Of a DNA stretch of 64,000 bases, positions 9,756 through 17,122 are shown one piece after another. The notes under the pieces were generated by a model. It did no database searches, had not been told where the DNA came from, and saw only the letters and a list, made by a program, of their open reading frames with translations. The number at the start of each line of letters is the position of its first letter. The first letter of the stretch is position 1. This DNA is from Flavobacterium alkalisoli (GTDB lineage Bacteria; Bacteroidota; Bacteroidia; Flavobacteriales; Flavobacteriaceae), in assembly GCF_008000935.1 (NCBI RefSeq), contig NZ_CP042831.1:2046001-2110000 (forward strand). The letters are read 5' to 3'. A program made the translations under genes and the position numbers.

Positions 9756-10286
9756 TTAAAGAAAAGTTAATAGAAAAAACAGCAGCATTACCGTATTAAA
9801 ATCCATGTCTTTTATCTCAGCCCGTAGTTGTTTTAAGGCTGAGGTAATTTGATTTTTTACAGTTTGTTTTGAAATATTTAATTGTGCGGCTATCTGGTCT
9901 ATGTCCATTTCCTGAATTTTATACATCATCAGGATTTCTTTTCTTTTTTCAGGAAGCTTATCTAATAAGGAGTAAAGCTTATCTAGTAGTTCATCGTCAA
10001 CAGAGCTGATATTCTCTATAAGGTAATTTTCAAATTTTTCTTCGGGTATGCTTTTGTCAAAGCGATTATTACGGTAGTATTTATAAACCTGATTTTTTAC
10101 AGCCCTAAACAGATAGCTTTCTATAGATAGTATTGTGGTTTCATTTCTTCTTTCCCAAAAGTCGATAAAAACATCCTGCACAATATTTTGTGCAAGTTCC
10201 CGGTCCTGTGTCATCTTAAAAGAAAAAACATAGAGTTTTTCCCAATATCCGGTGTATATTTCTTCAAACTCAGTAGTACTTTTCAT
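9756..10286 (-). CDS. ECF RNA polymerase sigma-70 factor
   Basis: 176 residues. Region 2 is about 20-90 (ELAQNIVQDVFIDFWERR) and region 4 is about 115-165 (LPEKRKEILMMYKIQEMDIDQIAAQL, then ISKQTVKNQ). This is the FecI-like Bacteroidota class that drives SusC/SusD operons. It is first in the run of sigma, FecR, SusC and SusD. It is transcribed away from the PI-PLC gene, and the 218-bp intergenic region must hold both promoters. The C-terminal tail ends in a hydrophobic stretch (TVMLLFFLLTFL), a little unusual for a cytoplasmic sigma factor. Confidence 0.93.
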   Translation of the reverse strand: MKSTTEFEEIYTGYWEKLYVFSFKMTQDRELAQNIVQDVFIDFWERRNETTILSIESYLFRAVKNQVYKYYRNNRFDKSIPEEKFENYLIENISSVDDELLDKLYSLLDKLPEKRKEILMMYKIQEMDIDQIAAQLNISKQTVKNQITSALKQLRAEIKDMDFNTVMLLFFLLTFL

Positions 10287-10504
10287 TGGGTAAATAGAGG
10301 CGCTGTGTAAACTGCTAAATAAAAAAATGAAAATGCATTGTACTTTATTTGAAAGTTATATTTTAATTAATTTCTTACAGGAAAGCATATTGATTTATGC
10401 TATAGAGGCCTTTTTTAATCTTTATTTGTTTTTGTTTATATAACACGGGCTTAATATCTCTTTTATAATTTTCGCCTCAATACTTCACAATAATTTTTCC
10501 AACC

Positions 10505-11578
10505 ATGAAATCACTTTTTTCACCATTAATGGTGCTACTGTTAGCCGCTCCTGTATTTAAGGCGATGGCTCAGGACGATAACTTACATATTAACCAACTA
10601 CAGGTTATTGGGTCACACAATAGCTACAAAAATGCAATAGAGCCTGCTTTGCTTGAGGCTATGGCTAAAATGGATACAACACATTCTGTTTACGGACTTC
10701 AGTATGAACATATAGCTATTGAAAAACAGCTCGATATGGGATTAAGAAATTTAGAGATTGATGTTTATGCCGATACCAAAGGTGGTAAATATGCGCATCC
10801 TAAAGGCCTTGATCTTGTAACGCCAGAACAGCCTTATGATACAGAAGGTATTATGAAAAAACCGGGATTTAAGGTTTTACATATGCCCGATTTTGACTTC
10901 AGGACTCAGTGTATGACATTTGAGGACTGCCTTACCAAATTAAGAAAATGGAGTGAGGCACATCCTGATCATGTACCTGTATTTATTACGCTTGAACCTA
11001 AAGACGGTGACAAAAACCGTTTTGGTACAGAGCCTGAACAATTTAATGCCAAACTTTTTGATGAATTGGATAAAGTACTTTTATCCGTTTTAGGTAAGGA
11101 TAAGGTTATAACACCTGATATGGTAAGAGGCAAGTATACTACACTAGAAGAAGCGGTACTTAACAATAACTGGCCAACACTAAAAGAGGCGAGGGGCAAA
11201 TTCCTTTTTATACTGGATGATAACGGTAAGAAAAGGGATTTGTATATGAAAGGGCATCCGTCTTTAAAAGGTCGTGCGGTTTTTGTAAATGCAAAGCCGG
11301 GAACACCCGAAGCAGCATGGCTTTTTAAGAATGAGCCGGAAACCGATACCGATATTGAGAGCCTGGTTAAAAAAGGCTACATAATACGTACCAGGGCAGA
11401 TGCAAATACTCAGGAAGCGCGTAATAACGATTATACCCGTTTTAATAAAGCATGTACCTCTGGGGCTCAAATAATAACTACCGATTATTATTTACCTAGT
11501 AAATTATTCAAATCTGATTATCATATTTCTTTCGATAATAACACTTTTGTTCGTCCTAATCCTGTGACAGGCAAATAA
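10505..11578 (+). CDS. Secreted Ca2+-dependent phosphatidylinositol-specific phospholipase C-like protein
   Basis: 357 residues with a signal peptide (about 1-22, cut after AMA). The PI-PLC-C1 fold shows the first catalytic histidine in QVIGSHNSYK, acidic residues in NLEIDVYAD, and the second histidine in KVLHMPDFDFRT. Length and motifs fit the bacterial Ca2+-dependent family (PF16670), which cleaves phosphatidylinositol or related inositol phospholipids outside the cytoplasm. It is divergent from the ECF sigma gene, so it may be co-regulated with the SusCD transporter, but there is no direct sequence evidence. A terminator follows about 28 bp after the stop. Confidence 0.85.
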   Translation: MKSLFSPLMVLLLAAPVFKAMAQDDNLHINQLQVIGSHNSYKNAIEPALLEAMAKMDTTHSVYGLQYEHIAIEKQLDMGLRNLEIDVYADTKGGKYAHPKGLDLVTPEQPYDTEGIMKKPGFKVLHMPDFDFRTQCMTFEDCLTKLRKWSEAHPDHVPVFITLEPKDGDKNRFGTEPEQFNAKLFDELDKVLLSVLGKDKVITPDMVRGKYTTLEEAVLNNNWPTLKEARGKFLFILDDNGKKRDLYMKGHPSLKGRAVFVNAKPGTPEAAWLFKNEPETDTDIESLVKKGYIIRTRADANTQEARNNDYTRFNKACTSGAQIITTDYYLPSKLFKSDYHISFDNNTFVRPNPVTGK

Positions 11579-11605
11579 ATAATTTTCTCTATCGTTTTAG
11601 TTTTG

Positions 11606-11638
11606 TAAGGCATTCTTAATGAATGCCTTATTTTTTTT
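11606..11638 (+). terminator. Intrinsic terminator after the PI-PLC gene
   Basis: The stem TAAGGCATTC/GAATGCCTTA (11606-11615 with 11621-11630), a five-base loop and eight T form a canonical terminator. Confidence 0.9.
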
Positions 11639-11770
11639 ACGAATATTATTTTAAGGGCTTTAAATTTATTTTTTCTTAAAGATTAAGCTTTCTGTTTGCT
11701 TTTTATGTAAAAATTTATGGCTTTTTATTTTTTTAAGAAAAATTAAAAGTCAACTGGGTAATACAATTCT

Positions 11771-11778
11771 TATATTTG
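11771..11778 (+). promoter_or_regulatory. Bacteroidota -7 promoter element for the TPR/HTH gene
   Basis: TATATTTG matches TAnnTTTG exactly and lies 41 bp before the ATG at 11820. No clear -33 TTG is present. Confidence 0.6.
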
Positions 11779-11819
11779 GAAATGTTAATAAAAACTTAAA
11801 ATTTAACCATCCCTACCAC

Positions 11820-13469
11820 ATGAAACCACTAAAAAATATTCTTCGAACCCACTTGCTTACATTTTTTATATGCTTGTTGTGCAGTAATTTGGCAATAGCT
11901 GGTAATGGTAGTAATGGTGAAGAATATACACAGGCTGAGTGTGATACTCTCATAAAAAAAGGTAACAAAGAGAAAGATAAGACCAATTATGTAAAAGCAC
12001 TGGAATATTATACGGTAGCAAAAGAAATGGCATTATCTAAAAATTGGGACAGGCAACTTTTTAATTCACTTTTTGGTACTGGGTTCAGCTATTATTCTAT
12101 GTTTGATTACGGAGAAGCTCTTCATTTTTTTCTGGATGCTTACAATATAGCTGTTAAAAATAAATGGGACGAGCAGGAACTGGAGTGTCTTAATAATGTT
12201 GCTAATATTTATGCGCGTCAAAAAATGTATGAAAAAGCAATAGAGTATTATACCAAGGCTTATAAGGGTGCTAAGGATAAGAATATCGAGTCACATATTT
12301 GGCTTCCTCAAATGAATTTGGGTTATATATATAACCGTATGAATGAACCTGAAAAGGCGAGACCATACCTATTGGAAAGTACGAAACACCTTGAAGGCCA
12401 TTTTTTGGCTTCGTCTAAAGTGCTTTTAATTGAAAATGATTTGCTTTTAGGTGATGTGGTAAAGGCAAGAAAAGGAGCGTGGGACTTATATAATAATGAA
12501 CCGAATGCTGCTGAAATGGGGCTGGATATTTTTTTATGGACAATAATATCCAAAAGCTATCTTAAGGAAAAGAATTATTCTCAGGCAATTGTATTTGCTA
12601 AGCGTGCCCTGAACAGAAATCCCGATTTGGAATTCAAGAAGAATGTTTTTGTTCTTCTTTCAGATATATATGAAAAAAGCGGTTCCTATAAAGACGCCCT
12701 ACGGTTTAAGGATTCAATACTTGTTACAGAACACGAGCTTACTGAGCGTAACAACGGTAGGGTTTTTGAAAATAACAGGGTTAAATTTGAAATACAGGAT
12801 TATAAGAATCAGATTCTTGTGAAAGAGCAAAAGCTTGCTTCTGAAAGAAGAGTGTTTTATGCTATAATAGTTATTATATGTGCTGCTGTAATAATTATAG
12901 TGCTTATTTTCAGGCAAAAGAAAATGATTGCAGAACGTAGCCGTAATGTAATTGAACTTCATCTTGAGAAGGAGAAAAACTATAATCTTAAACTGGAAAG
13001 AAAAGTTACTAAAGCTCTTTTGGAGCAGGAACGCCTTAATGAGGAAATAGAAAACAAAAACAAAAAGCTTTCATCCAGGGCACTTTATCTTTCCGACAGG
13101 AATGAGATTATAGAGGAAATCGTTGCCTATCTTTCCAAAAAGCCTAAACTGGCAAAAGACCAAACACTGGTTAATCATGTTAATTCCCTAAAGGCATACT
13201 TAAGAACCGACAACGAGTGGGATAACTTTATAAAACATTTTGAGGAAGTTAATCAGGGATTCCTTTCCAGACTTAAAGAACTTCACAAGGATCTTAATGT
13301 AAACGATATAAGGTTTATAGCTTACATCTATATGGGGTTAAGCGTTAAAGAAATTGCAACAGTACTTAATATAACTCTTGCAGCCAGTAAGAAAAGAAAA
13401 GAGCGTTTATCAGCAAAAATGAATATATCTAAAGAAGTTGATTTATATTCTTACATATCAAGTATTTAG
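11820..13469 (+). CDS. TPR-containing membrane regulator with C-terminal LuxR-like HTH
   Basis: 549 residues: signal peptide (about 1-27), several tetratricopeptide repeats (about 35-300, e.g. LECLNNVANIYARQKMYEKA), one membrane span (about 342-362, FYAIIVIICAAVIIIVLIF), a charged coiled coil (about 370-430) and a C-terminal helix-turn-helix (DIRFIAYIYMGLSVKEIATV, then AASKKRKERLSAK). The periplasmic-sensor plus cytoplasmic-DNA-binding layout is common in Flavobacteriia, often in place of a classical two-component pair. The ligand is unknown. It stands alone, with its own promoter and no partner gene. Confidence 0.85.
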   Translation: MKPLKNILRTHLLTFFICLLCSNLAIAGNGSNGEEYTQAECDTLIKKGNKEKDKTNYVKALEYYTVAKEMALSKNWDRQLFNSLFGTGFSYYSMFDYGEALHFFLDAYNIAVKNKWDEQELECLNNVANIYARQKMYEKAIEYYTKAYKGAKDKNIESHIWLPQMNLGYIYNRMNEPEKARPYLLESTKHLEGHFLASSKVLLIENDLLLGDVVKARKGAWDLYNNEPNAAEMGLDIFLWTIISKSYLKEKNYSQAIVFAKRALNRNPDLEFKKNVFVLLSDIYEKSGSYKDALRFKDSILVTEHELTERNNGRVFENNRVKFEIQDYKNQILVKEQKLASERRVFYAIIVIICAAVIIIVLIFRQKKMIAERSRNVIELHLEKEKNYNLKLERKVTKALLEQERLNEEIENKNKKLSSRALYLSDRNEIIEEIVAYLSKKPKLAKDQTLVNHVNSLKAYLRTDNEWDNFIKHFEEVNQGFLSRLKELHKDLNVNDIRFIAYIYMGLSVKEIATVLNITLAASKKRKERLSAKMNISKEVDLYSYISSI

Positions 13470-13819
13470 GTTTTTAGTGTCGCTTAATTTACCTTGTTTT
13501 GTCGCTTTTTTGGCTGTTATTTTCTACGGGACGGCAAAATAAAACTTTCATTTTTTCATTAATGTTGTAGTAATATCTGATAAGCCATAGCGGCTGTGTT
13601 TACTACATATTCAACTGTGCCGCATCCGGCTGGAAAAACAACTGTCATTTAGCAAACTGTGTAACACACCGCTGTACTTATCGGTATTGGGTTGTCTAAT
13701 TAGACAGATGGCCAGGCTAGCTTACAAAGAAACAAACAAGGATTATTAACCACTAAAAACCAGAAATTGCCTATGATAAAGTAAACATCGATTTTAATTA
13801 ATTAGTAGTAATATGTTAG

Positions 13820-13851
13820 CAACCCCTTTATTATAATAAAGGGGTTGTTTT
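13820..13851 (+). terminator. Palindromic terminator in the 13.5-13.9 kb spacer
   Basis: A perfect 28-bp inverted repeat CAACCCCTTTATTA/TAATAAAGGGGTTG (13820-13847) followed by TTTT. It can stop plus-strand transcription coming from 13469 or from an unannotated RNA. Confidence 0.75.
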
Positions 13852-13852
13852 A

Positions 13853-13878
13853 TAAAAAAAAGCAGCCTGTTAGCTGCT
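13853..13878 (-). terminator. Terminator of the NO-sensing operon
   Basis: On the minus strand the stem AGCAGC/GCTGCT with a six-base loop is followed by a long T run (A-run 13853-13861 on plus). It lies 24 bp past the stop of the LytTR regulator, the last operon gene. Confidence 0.8.
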
Positions 13879-13901
13879 TTATCAATTGTATTTTTAATGT
13901 T

Positions 13902-14630
13902 TTATAACATATTAAGTCTTTTCATAAGCTCAGGTCTGTTTGCCCGGCTAACAGGTACAACATCTTTACCTATAAGAACACTATTGTCTTCAATGTCAAT
14001 AATCTTTTTGGTATTAATAATGTAAGTCCTGTGAACTTTTAAAAATAGGGAAGGAGGTAACTTTTCCTCAATTTTTTTAAGGGTAGAATGTACGGTATAG
14101 TTTTTAGTTTCCGTTTTTATCTGAATGTAATCTCCTTTAGCCTCAATAATATTAATTGTAGGAATCTCAATTTTTATAAGCCTGCGGTCTATGTTAACAT
14201 AGAACTCATTAGCTGTATCAGCAGGTTGACTTCCATTTTGAGAACTTTCTGTTTTCACAGTCGTTGGGCTTTCGTTTTTTGCCTTTGCTTTATTTACTGC
14301 TTTAAGAAAGCGCTCTTCTGTAAGCGGTTTAACCAGATAGTCTACTATACAGTCATATTCAAAAGCTTCAATTGCAAAGTTTTTGTCGGAAGTTATAAGT
14401 ATTACAGCCGGAGGGTTTTTAATGGTTTTAATAAAATCAAAACCTGTAAAGTCAGGCATGTGAATGTCAAGAAAAATAAGGTTGGTGCTGTCGTGATTTT
14501 CGTTTAAAAACTTCATAGCACTCAGCGCATTGCTAAATTCTCCTGTAATGTTAAGTTCAGGGTCTTTAGAAGTCATTTGCGCAATTATTGTTCTTGCCAG
14601 CGCTTCGTCGTCAATTATAATACAATTCAT
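13902..14630 (-). CDS. LytTR family response regulator, output of the NO-sensing operon
   Basis: 242 residues. The receiver domain (1-115) has acidic pocket D7/D8, phospho-acceptor D55 (LIFLDIHMPD) and a KPL motif (VDYLVKPL). After a low-complexity linker (about 115-138), the LytTR DNA-binding domain (about 140-242) shows IIEAKGDYIQIKT, FLKVHRTYIIN and VPVSRANRPEL. LytTR proteins bind pairs of about 9-bp direct repeats spaced two helical turns apart, AlgR-type CCGTTCGTC. Such pairs (ACCATTCGTC, 21 bp apart) occur at this operon's own promoter and six other promoters in the window, so it is the best candidate regulator of that set and probably autoregulates. Confidence 0.92.
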   Translation of the reverse strand: MNCIIIDDEALARTIIAQMTSKDPELNITGEFSNALSAMKFLNENHDSTNLIFLDIHMPDFTGFDFIKTIKNPPAVILITSDKNFAIEAFEYDCIVDYLVKPLTEERFLKAVNKAKAKNESPTTVKTESSQNGSQPADTANEFYVNIDRRLIKIEIPTINIIEAKGDYIQIKTETKNYTVHSTLKKIEEKLPPSLFLKVHRTYIINTKKIIDIEDNSVLIGKDVVPVSRANRPELMKRLNML

Positions 14631-14645
14631 ATAAAATAACCGGCT

Positions 14646-14963
14646 TTAAATGCCATTTACATAATTCTGCATCCTTGAAAGAATGATATTAAAATCTTCA
14701 TTCAGTTCAGTAGAATTATTTTTAAGGTTTCTTTCAAACTCTTCAGCAAGATAGTAACTTTTTTCCATACCCATAATACTTATTTTGTGTTTAAGCTTAT
14801 GTACACTGCCCGCAGCGGCTAAAAAGTTATTGATGCTTAAATGGTCTTTATAGAGTTTTATTTCCTCTGGTAATTCCTTTTTTAAAATATCAATAAGCTT
14901 TTGCCTGAAAGGGGCATCATCTCCTGCTAATTGGTCTATATAATTTAGATTAGGCTGTTCCAT
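14646..14963 (-). CDS. Hpt phosphotransfer protein
   Basis: 105 residues from the preferred ATG at 14963 (MEQPNLN). A longer reading from 15002 would overlap the kinase gene by 53 bp, while this start overlaps it by 14 bp. The four-helix Hpt motif is AAGSVHKLKHKISIMG, with H55 as probable phospho-acceptor. Placed between a histidine kinase and the LytTR regulator, it is the natural relay point through which both kinases of the operon could pass phosphate, as HptB does for NosP/NahK in Pseudomonas. Routing here is inferred. Confidence 0.85.
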   Translation of the reverse strand: MEQPNLNYIDQLAGDDAPFRQKLIDILKKELPEEIKLYKDHLSINNFLAAAGSVHKLKHKISIMGMEKSYYLAEEFERNLKNNSTELNEDFNIILSRMQNYVNGI

Positions 14964-15990
14964 AGTATTTAGGTAAGGTAAAGTAAAAAGAAGTACCTTC
15001 ATTTTCTTTGCTTTTCAGCCAAACCTTACCGCCATAGTGCGTAACTATCTTTTTTACTATGGATAAACCAATTCCGGAAGAAGGATTTTCACTGTCAAGC
15101 TTAGTAAAGATATTGAATATTTTTTCAAAATAAGCTTCCGGAATGCCTTTTCCGTTGTCTTTAATGCAAAATTCTATATCATATTTTTTTTCCTTACTGC
15201 TAATTTCAATCAGTCCTTTTTCCTTATCATTATATTTTATGGCATTTTCAAGCAGGTTTTGGAAGAGCTGCCTGAACTTATAAAAGTTACCGTTTAGTTT
15301 AGGAAGCTTATTCAGGATTTTTATCTCAATGTTTTTAGGTATCGAAATCATTCTTAACAGCTCTTCAAATACATTGTTGAAGTCTATCAGTTTATCTTCG
15401 GTTTGTACCTTGTCGATAGAGGAATAGTCAAGTATACCCTGTATAAGCAGGTCCATCTTTTCAACATTAAACAAAATAAGCTCTAATGATTTTTGACCTT
15501 CATTTCCAATCTTTTCATTATGGTCTTCCTGGAACCATTGTATTAGGGTGGTAATATTGCGTAGGGGAGCCTTTAGGTCATGAGATACCATGTGGGCATA
15601 CTCGTTTAAAGCTTGGTTTTGTGCCTCAAGATTTTGTAAAAGCTGTTCCCTTTGCTCATTTATTTTTATAAGCTGAATGGATTGTTGTTTAATGTAATCG
15701 GAAGGGTCATAATTACCTTCGCTGGGAGCATCGTTATCCATATTCATGGAACTAAGTATGAACTCCAGGTTACTGTTTATTTCCTTAAGGCTATTGGCTT
15801 CGTCCCTAAGTTTTTGGTTTGCTTCAAAAAGCTCTTCAGAACTAATCCTCATAGCTCTTTGCAGCATAGATATCTGGTCTTCATAATTAGCGTAAGACTC
15901 CTCTACAGCATTTAGAAAATTTTCAAAACCTGCAGGCATATCTCCTCCAATATGCTTGGATATCTGTCTTTTTAAAAGGGGGTTTTTCAT
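14950..15990 (-). CDS. Soluble sensor histidine kinase paired with the FIST protein
   Basis: 346 residues, no membrane span and no PAS domain. A coiled coil (about 30-130) leads to the dimerisation H-box YAHMVSHDLKAPLRN with H137, followed by the N, G1 and G2 ATP-binding motifs (LLENAIKYND, DNGKGIPEAYFEKIF, GIGLSIVKKIV). Its start overlaps the stop of the FIST gene by 4 bp (ATGA), showing translational coupling. NosP-type FIST proteins bind and control a cognate soluble kinase encoded next to them (NahK and relatives), so this is the likely target of the FIST protein. Confidence 0.9.
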   Translation of the reverse strand: MKNPLLKRQISKHIGGDMPAGFENFLNAVEESYANYEDQISMLQRAMRISSEELFEANQKLRDEANSLKEINSNLEFILSSMNMDNDAPSEGNYDPSDYIKQQSIQLIKINEQREQLLQNLEAQNQALNEYAHMVSHDLKAPLRNITTLIQWFQEDHNEKIGNEGQKSLELILFNVEKMDLLIQGILDYSSIDKVQTEDKLIDFNNVFEELLRMISIPKNIEIKILNKLPKLNGNFYKFRQLFQNLLENAIKYNDKEKGLIEISSKEKKYDIEFCIKDNGKGIPEAYFEKIFNIFTKLDSENPSSGIGLSIVKKIVTHYGGKVWLKSKENEGTSFYFTLPKYYGTA

Positions 15991-17117
15991 TCGCTTATTA
16001 AAGTTAATGTCATTGTTTGGTTGTGTAGTTCACAAAAGTTACTGTTTACAAACGGAGCCATTTCTCCGTAAGAGTAAAATCCTGTGATTGTGGTAGTGTC
16101 ACCAATCATTTCCTTAACCTGTTCTATTTCTTCTTCAACACGCTGATTCATTACCAGTTTGCGGCCTACACAACTTATTAATAGGGCTACCTGAGGCATG
16201 GTTTTACGATTGTGCATTGCATATAGTGCAGCTTTATTAGCACCGTCTGCAATACCGTCTACTGTTGCCATCATAAGTTGTACAAGAGATTCTTCTGGGG
16301 CATCGCCGGCAAGTATCATCGACTGAGCATCGTTATCAATATTCAAAATGGTTCTCACAACCGGTACTTCTTTACCGGGAATAGTGACATTAAGAGGGTA
16401 GAGCAGTGATGCCTGAGGCAGTTCTTCCGCTTTGTCACCTAAGTATTTTTTATAAAGGTTTAGTGCAGGCTTACCGTCAATTTCATAAAGTATGTTTCCT
16501 TCAGATTTTGTAATAATCCTTTCAGGTCCAAAAGGCTGCCATCCGCCCACACTTGCAAAAGTTATTTCCAGCGTGTCACCATAAAATCCTATAAGTACTA
16601 CTTCGCCCTCTTTAGGGTTTTCTTTATAAGAGGCAAGAGTTTTTTCAAAACGGGCATCGTCGCCACACATTCCTCCCGTTATGCATACGTTTTTAAAAAC
16701 ATTATCCTCAAGCCCTGCAATTAGTGAGCTGCCGTTTACAAAGCTTCCTTCGCTAAGAACAAAAAGGTGCTTAAGGTTTTCCTTAGGCATTTGCTCATAA
16801 AGAGCCTTACCCAGTTCTACGGCATTTTTATTATGGCTTAATATATTGTCACGCTTTATTACAAACGAACTTTTTTCAAATTCTATGGCTGTTATGGCAA
16901 TAGAGTTTTCTATAACATTTTCACCTGCTATTTCGCCCGAAGTAGATCCGAAAACAAGATGCTCATAAGGAAACTCTTTTCTTATATCATCAATAACAGT
17001 AGTGTCTTCCAATAGGTACCTGTTTCCAAAAACAAGTACTAACGGATTGTTTAATGCCTGCATATCTGTAAGATAAATCCAGCTATTGTCTTTTTTGTAT
17101 GCCTGAACTGTTTTCAT
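15987..17117 (-). CDS. FIST domain sensor protein (NosP-like)
   Basis: 376 residues covering FIST_N (about 25-215: LVLVFGNRYLLED, VFGSTSGEIAG, ITGGMCGDDARF) and FIST_C (about 215-370: DGKPALNLYKKYLG, ALLISCVGRKLV, TGFYSYGEMAPF). Members called NosP are hemoproteins that sense nitric oxide and regulate an adjacent histidine kinase. Whether this one binds heme cannot be read from sequence, since FIST proteins of other types bind small molecules. Position between an H-NOX module and a kinase strongly favours a NosP role. It overlaps the downstream kinase by 4 bp and lies 5 bp after the upstream kinase. Confidence 0.88.
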   Translation of the reverse strand: MKTVQAYKKDNSWIYLTDMQALNNPLVLVFGNRYLLEDTTVIDDIRKEFPYEHLVFGSTSGEIAGENVIENSIAITAIEFEKSSFVIKRDNILSHNKNAVELGKALYEQMPKENLKHLFVLSEGSFVNGSSLIAGLEDNVFKNVCITGGMCGDDARFEKTLASYKENPKEGEVVLIGFYGDTLEITFASVGGWQPFGPERIITKSEGNILYEIDGKPALNLYKKYLGDKAEELPQASLLYPLNVTIPGKEVPVVRTILNIDNDAQSMILAGDAPEESLVQLMMATVDGIADGANKAALYAMHNRKTMPQVALLISCVGRKLVMNQRVEEEIEQVKEMIGDTTTITGFYSYGEMAPFVNSNFCELHNQTMTLTLISE

Positions 17118-17122
17118 AAATC

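Larger units (their letters stand above)
13470..13901. other. 432-bp intergenic region with palindromes and two terminators
   Basis: No ORF of convincing length. It contains a perfect 14-bp palindrome TGTCTAATTAGACA (13693-13706), a possible operator, and near its right end a plus-strand and a minus-strand terminator listed separately. The plus-strand terminator is more than 350 bp past the previous stop, so either that gene has a long 3' UTR or a small RNA ends here. No TAnnTTTG match was found in between. Confidence 0.5.

Noticed and set aside
13472..13506. Two GTCGC words 22 bp apart resembling the paired LytTR-type site
   Set aside because: Spacing is 22 rather than 21 bp, the ACCATTC part is absent in the first copy, and no -7 box follows at about 42 bp.
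14088..14507. 139-codon plus-strand ORF opposite the LytTR regulator
   Set aside because: Composition and position make it a shadow of the well-supported minus-strand gene; no domain or promoter.
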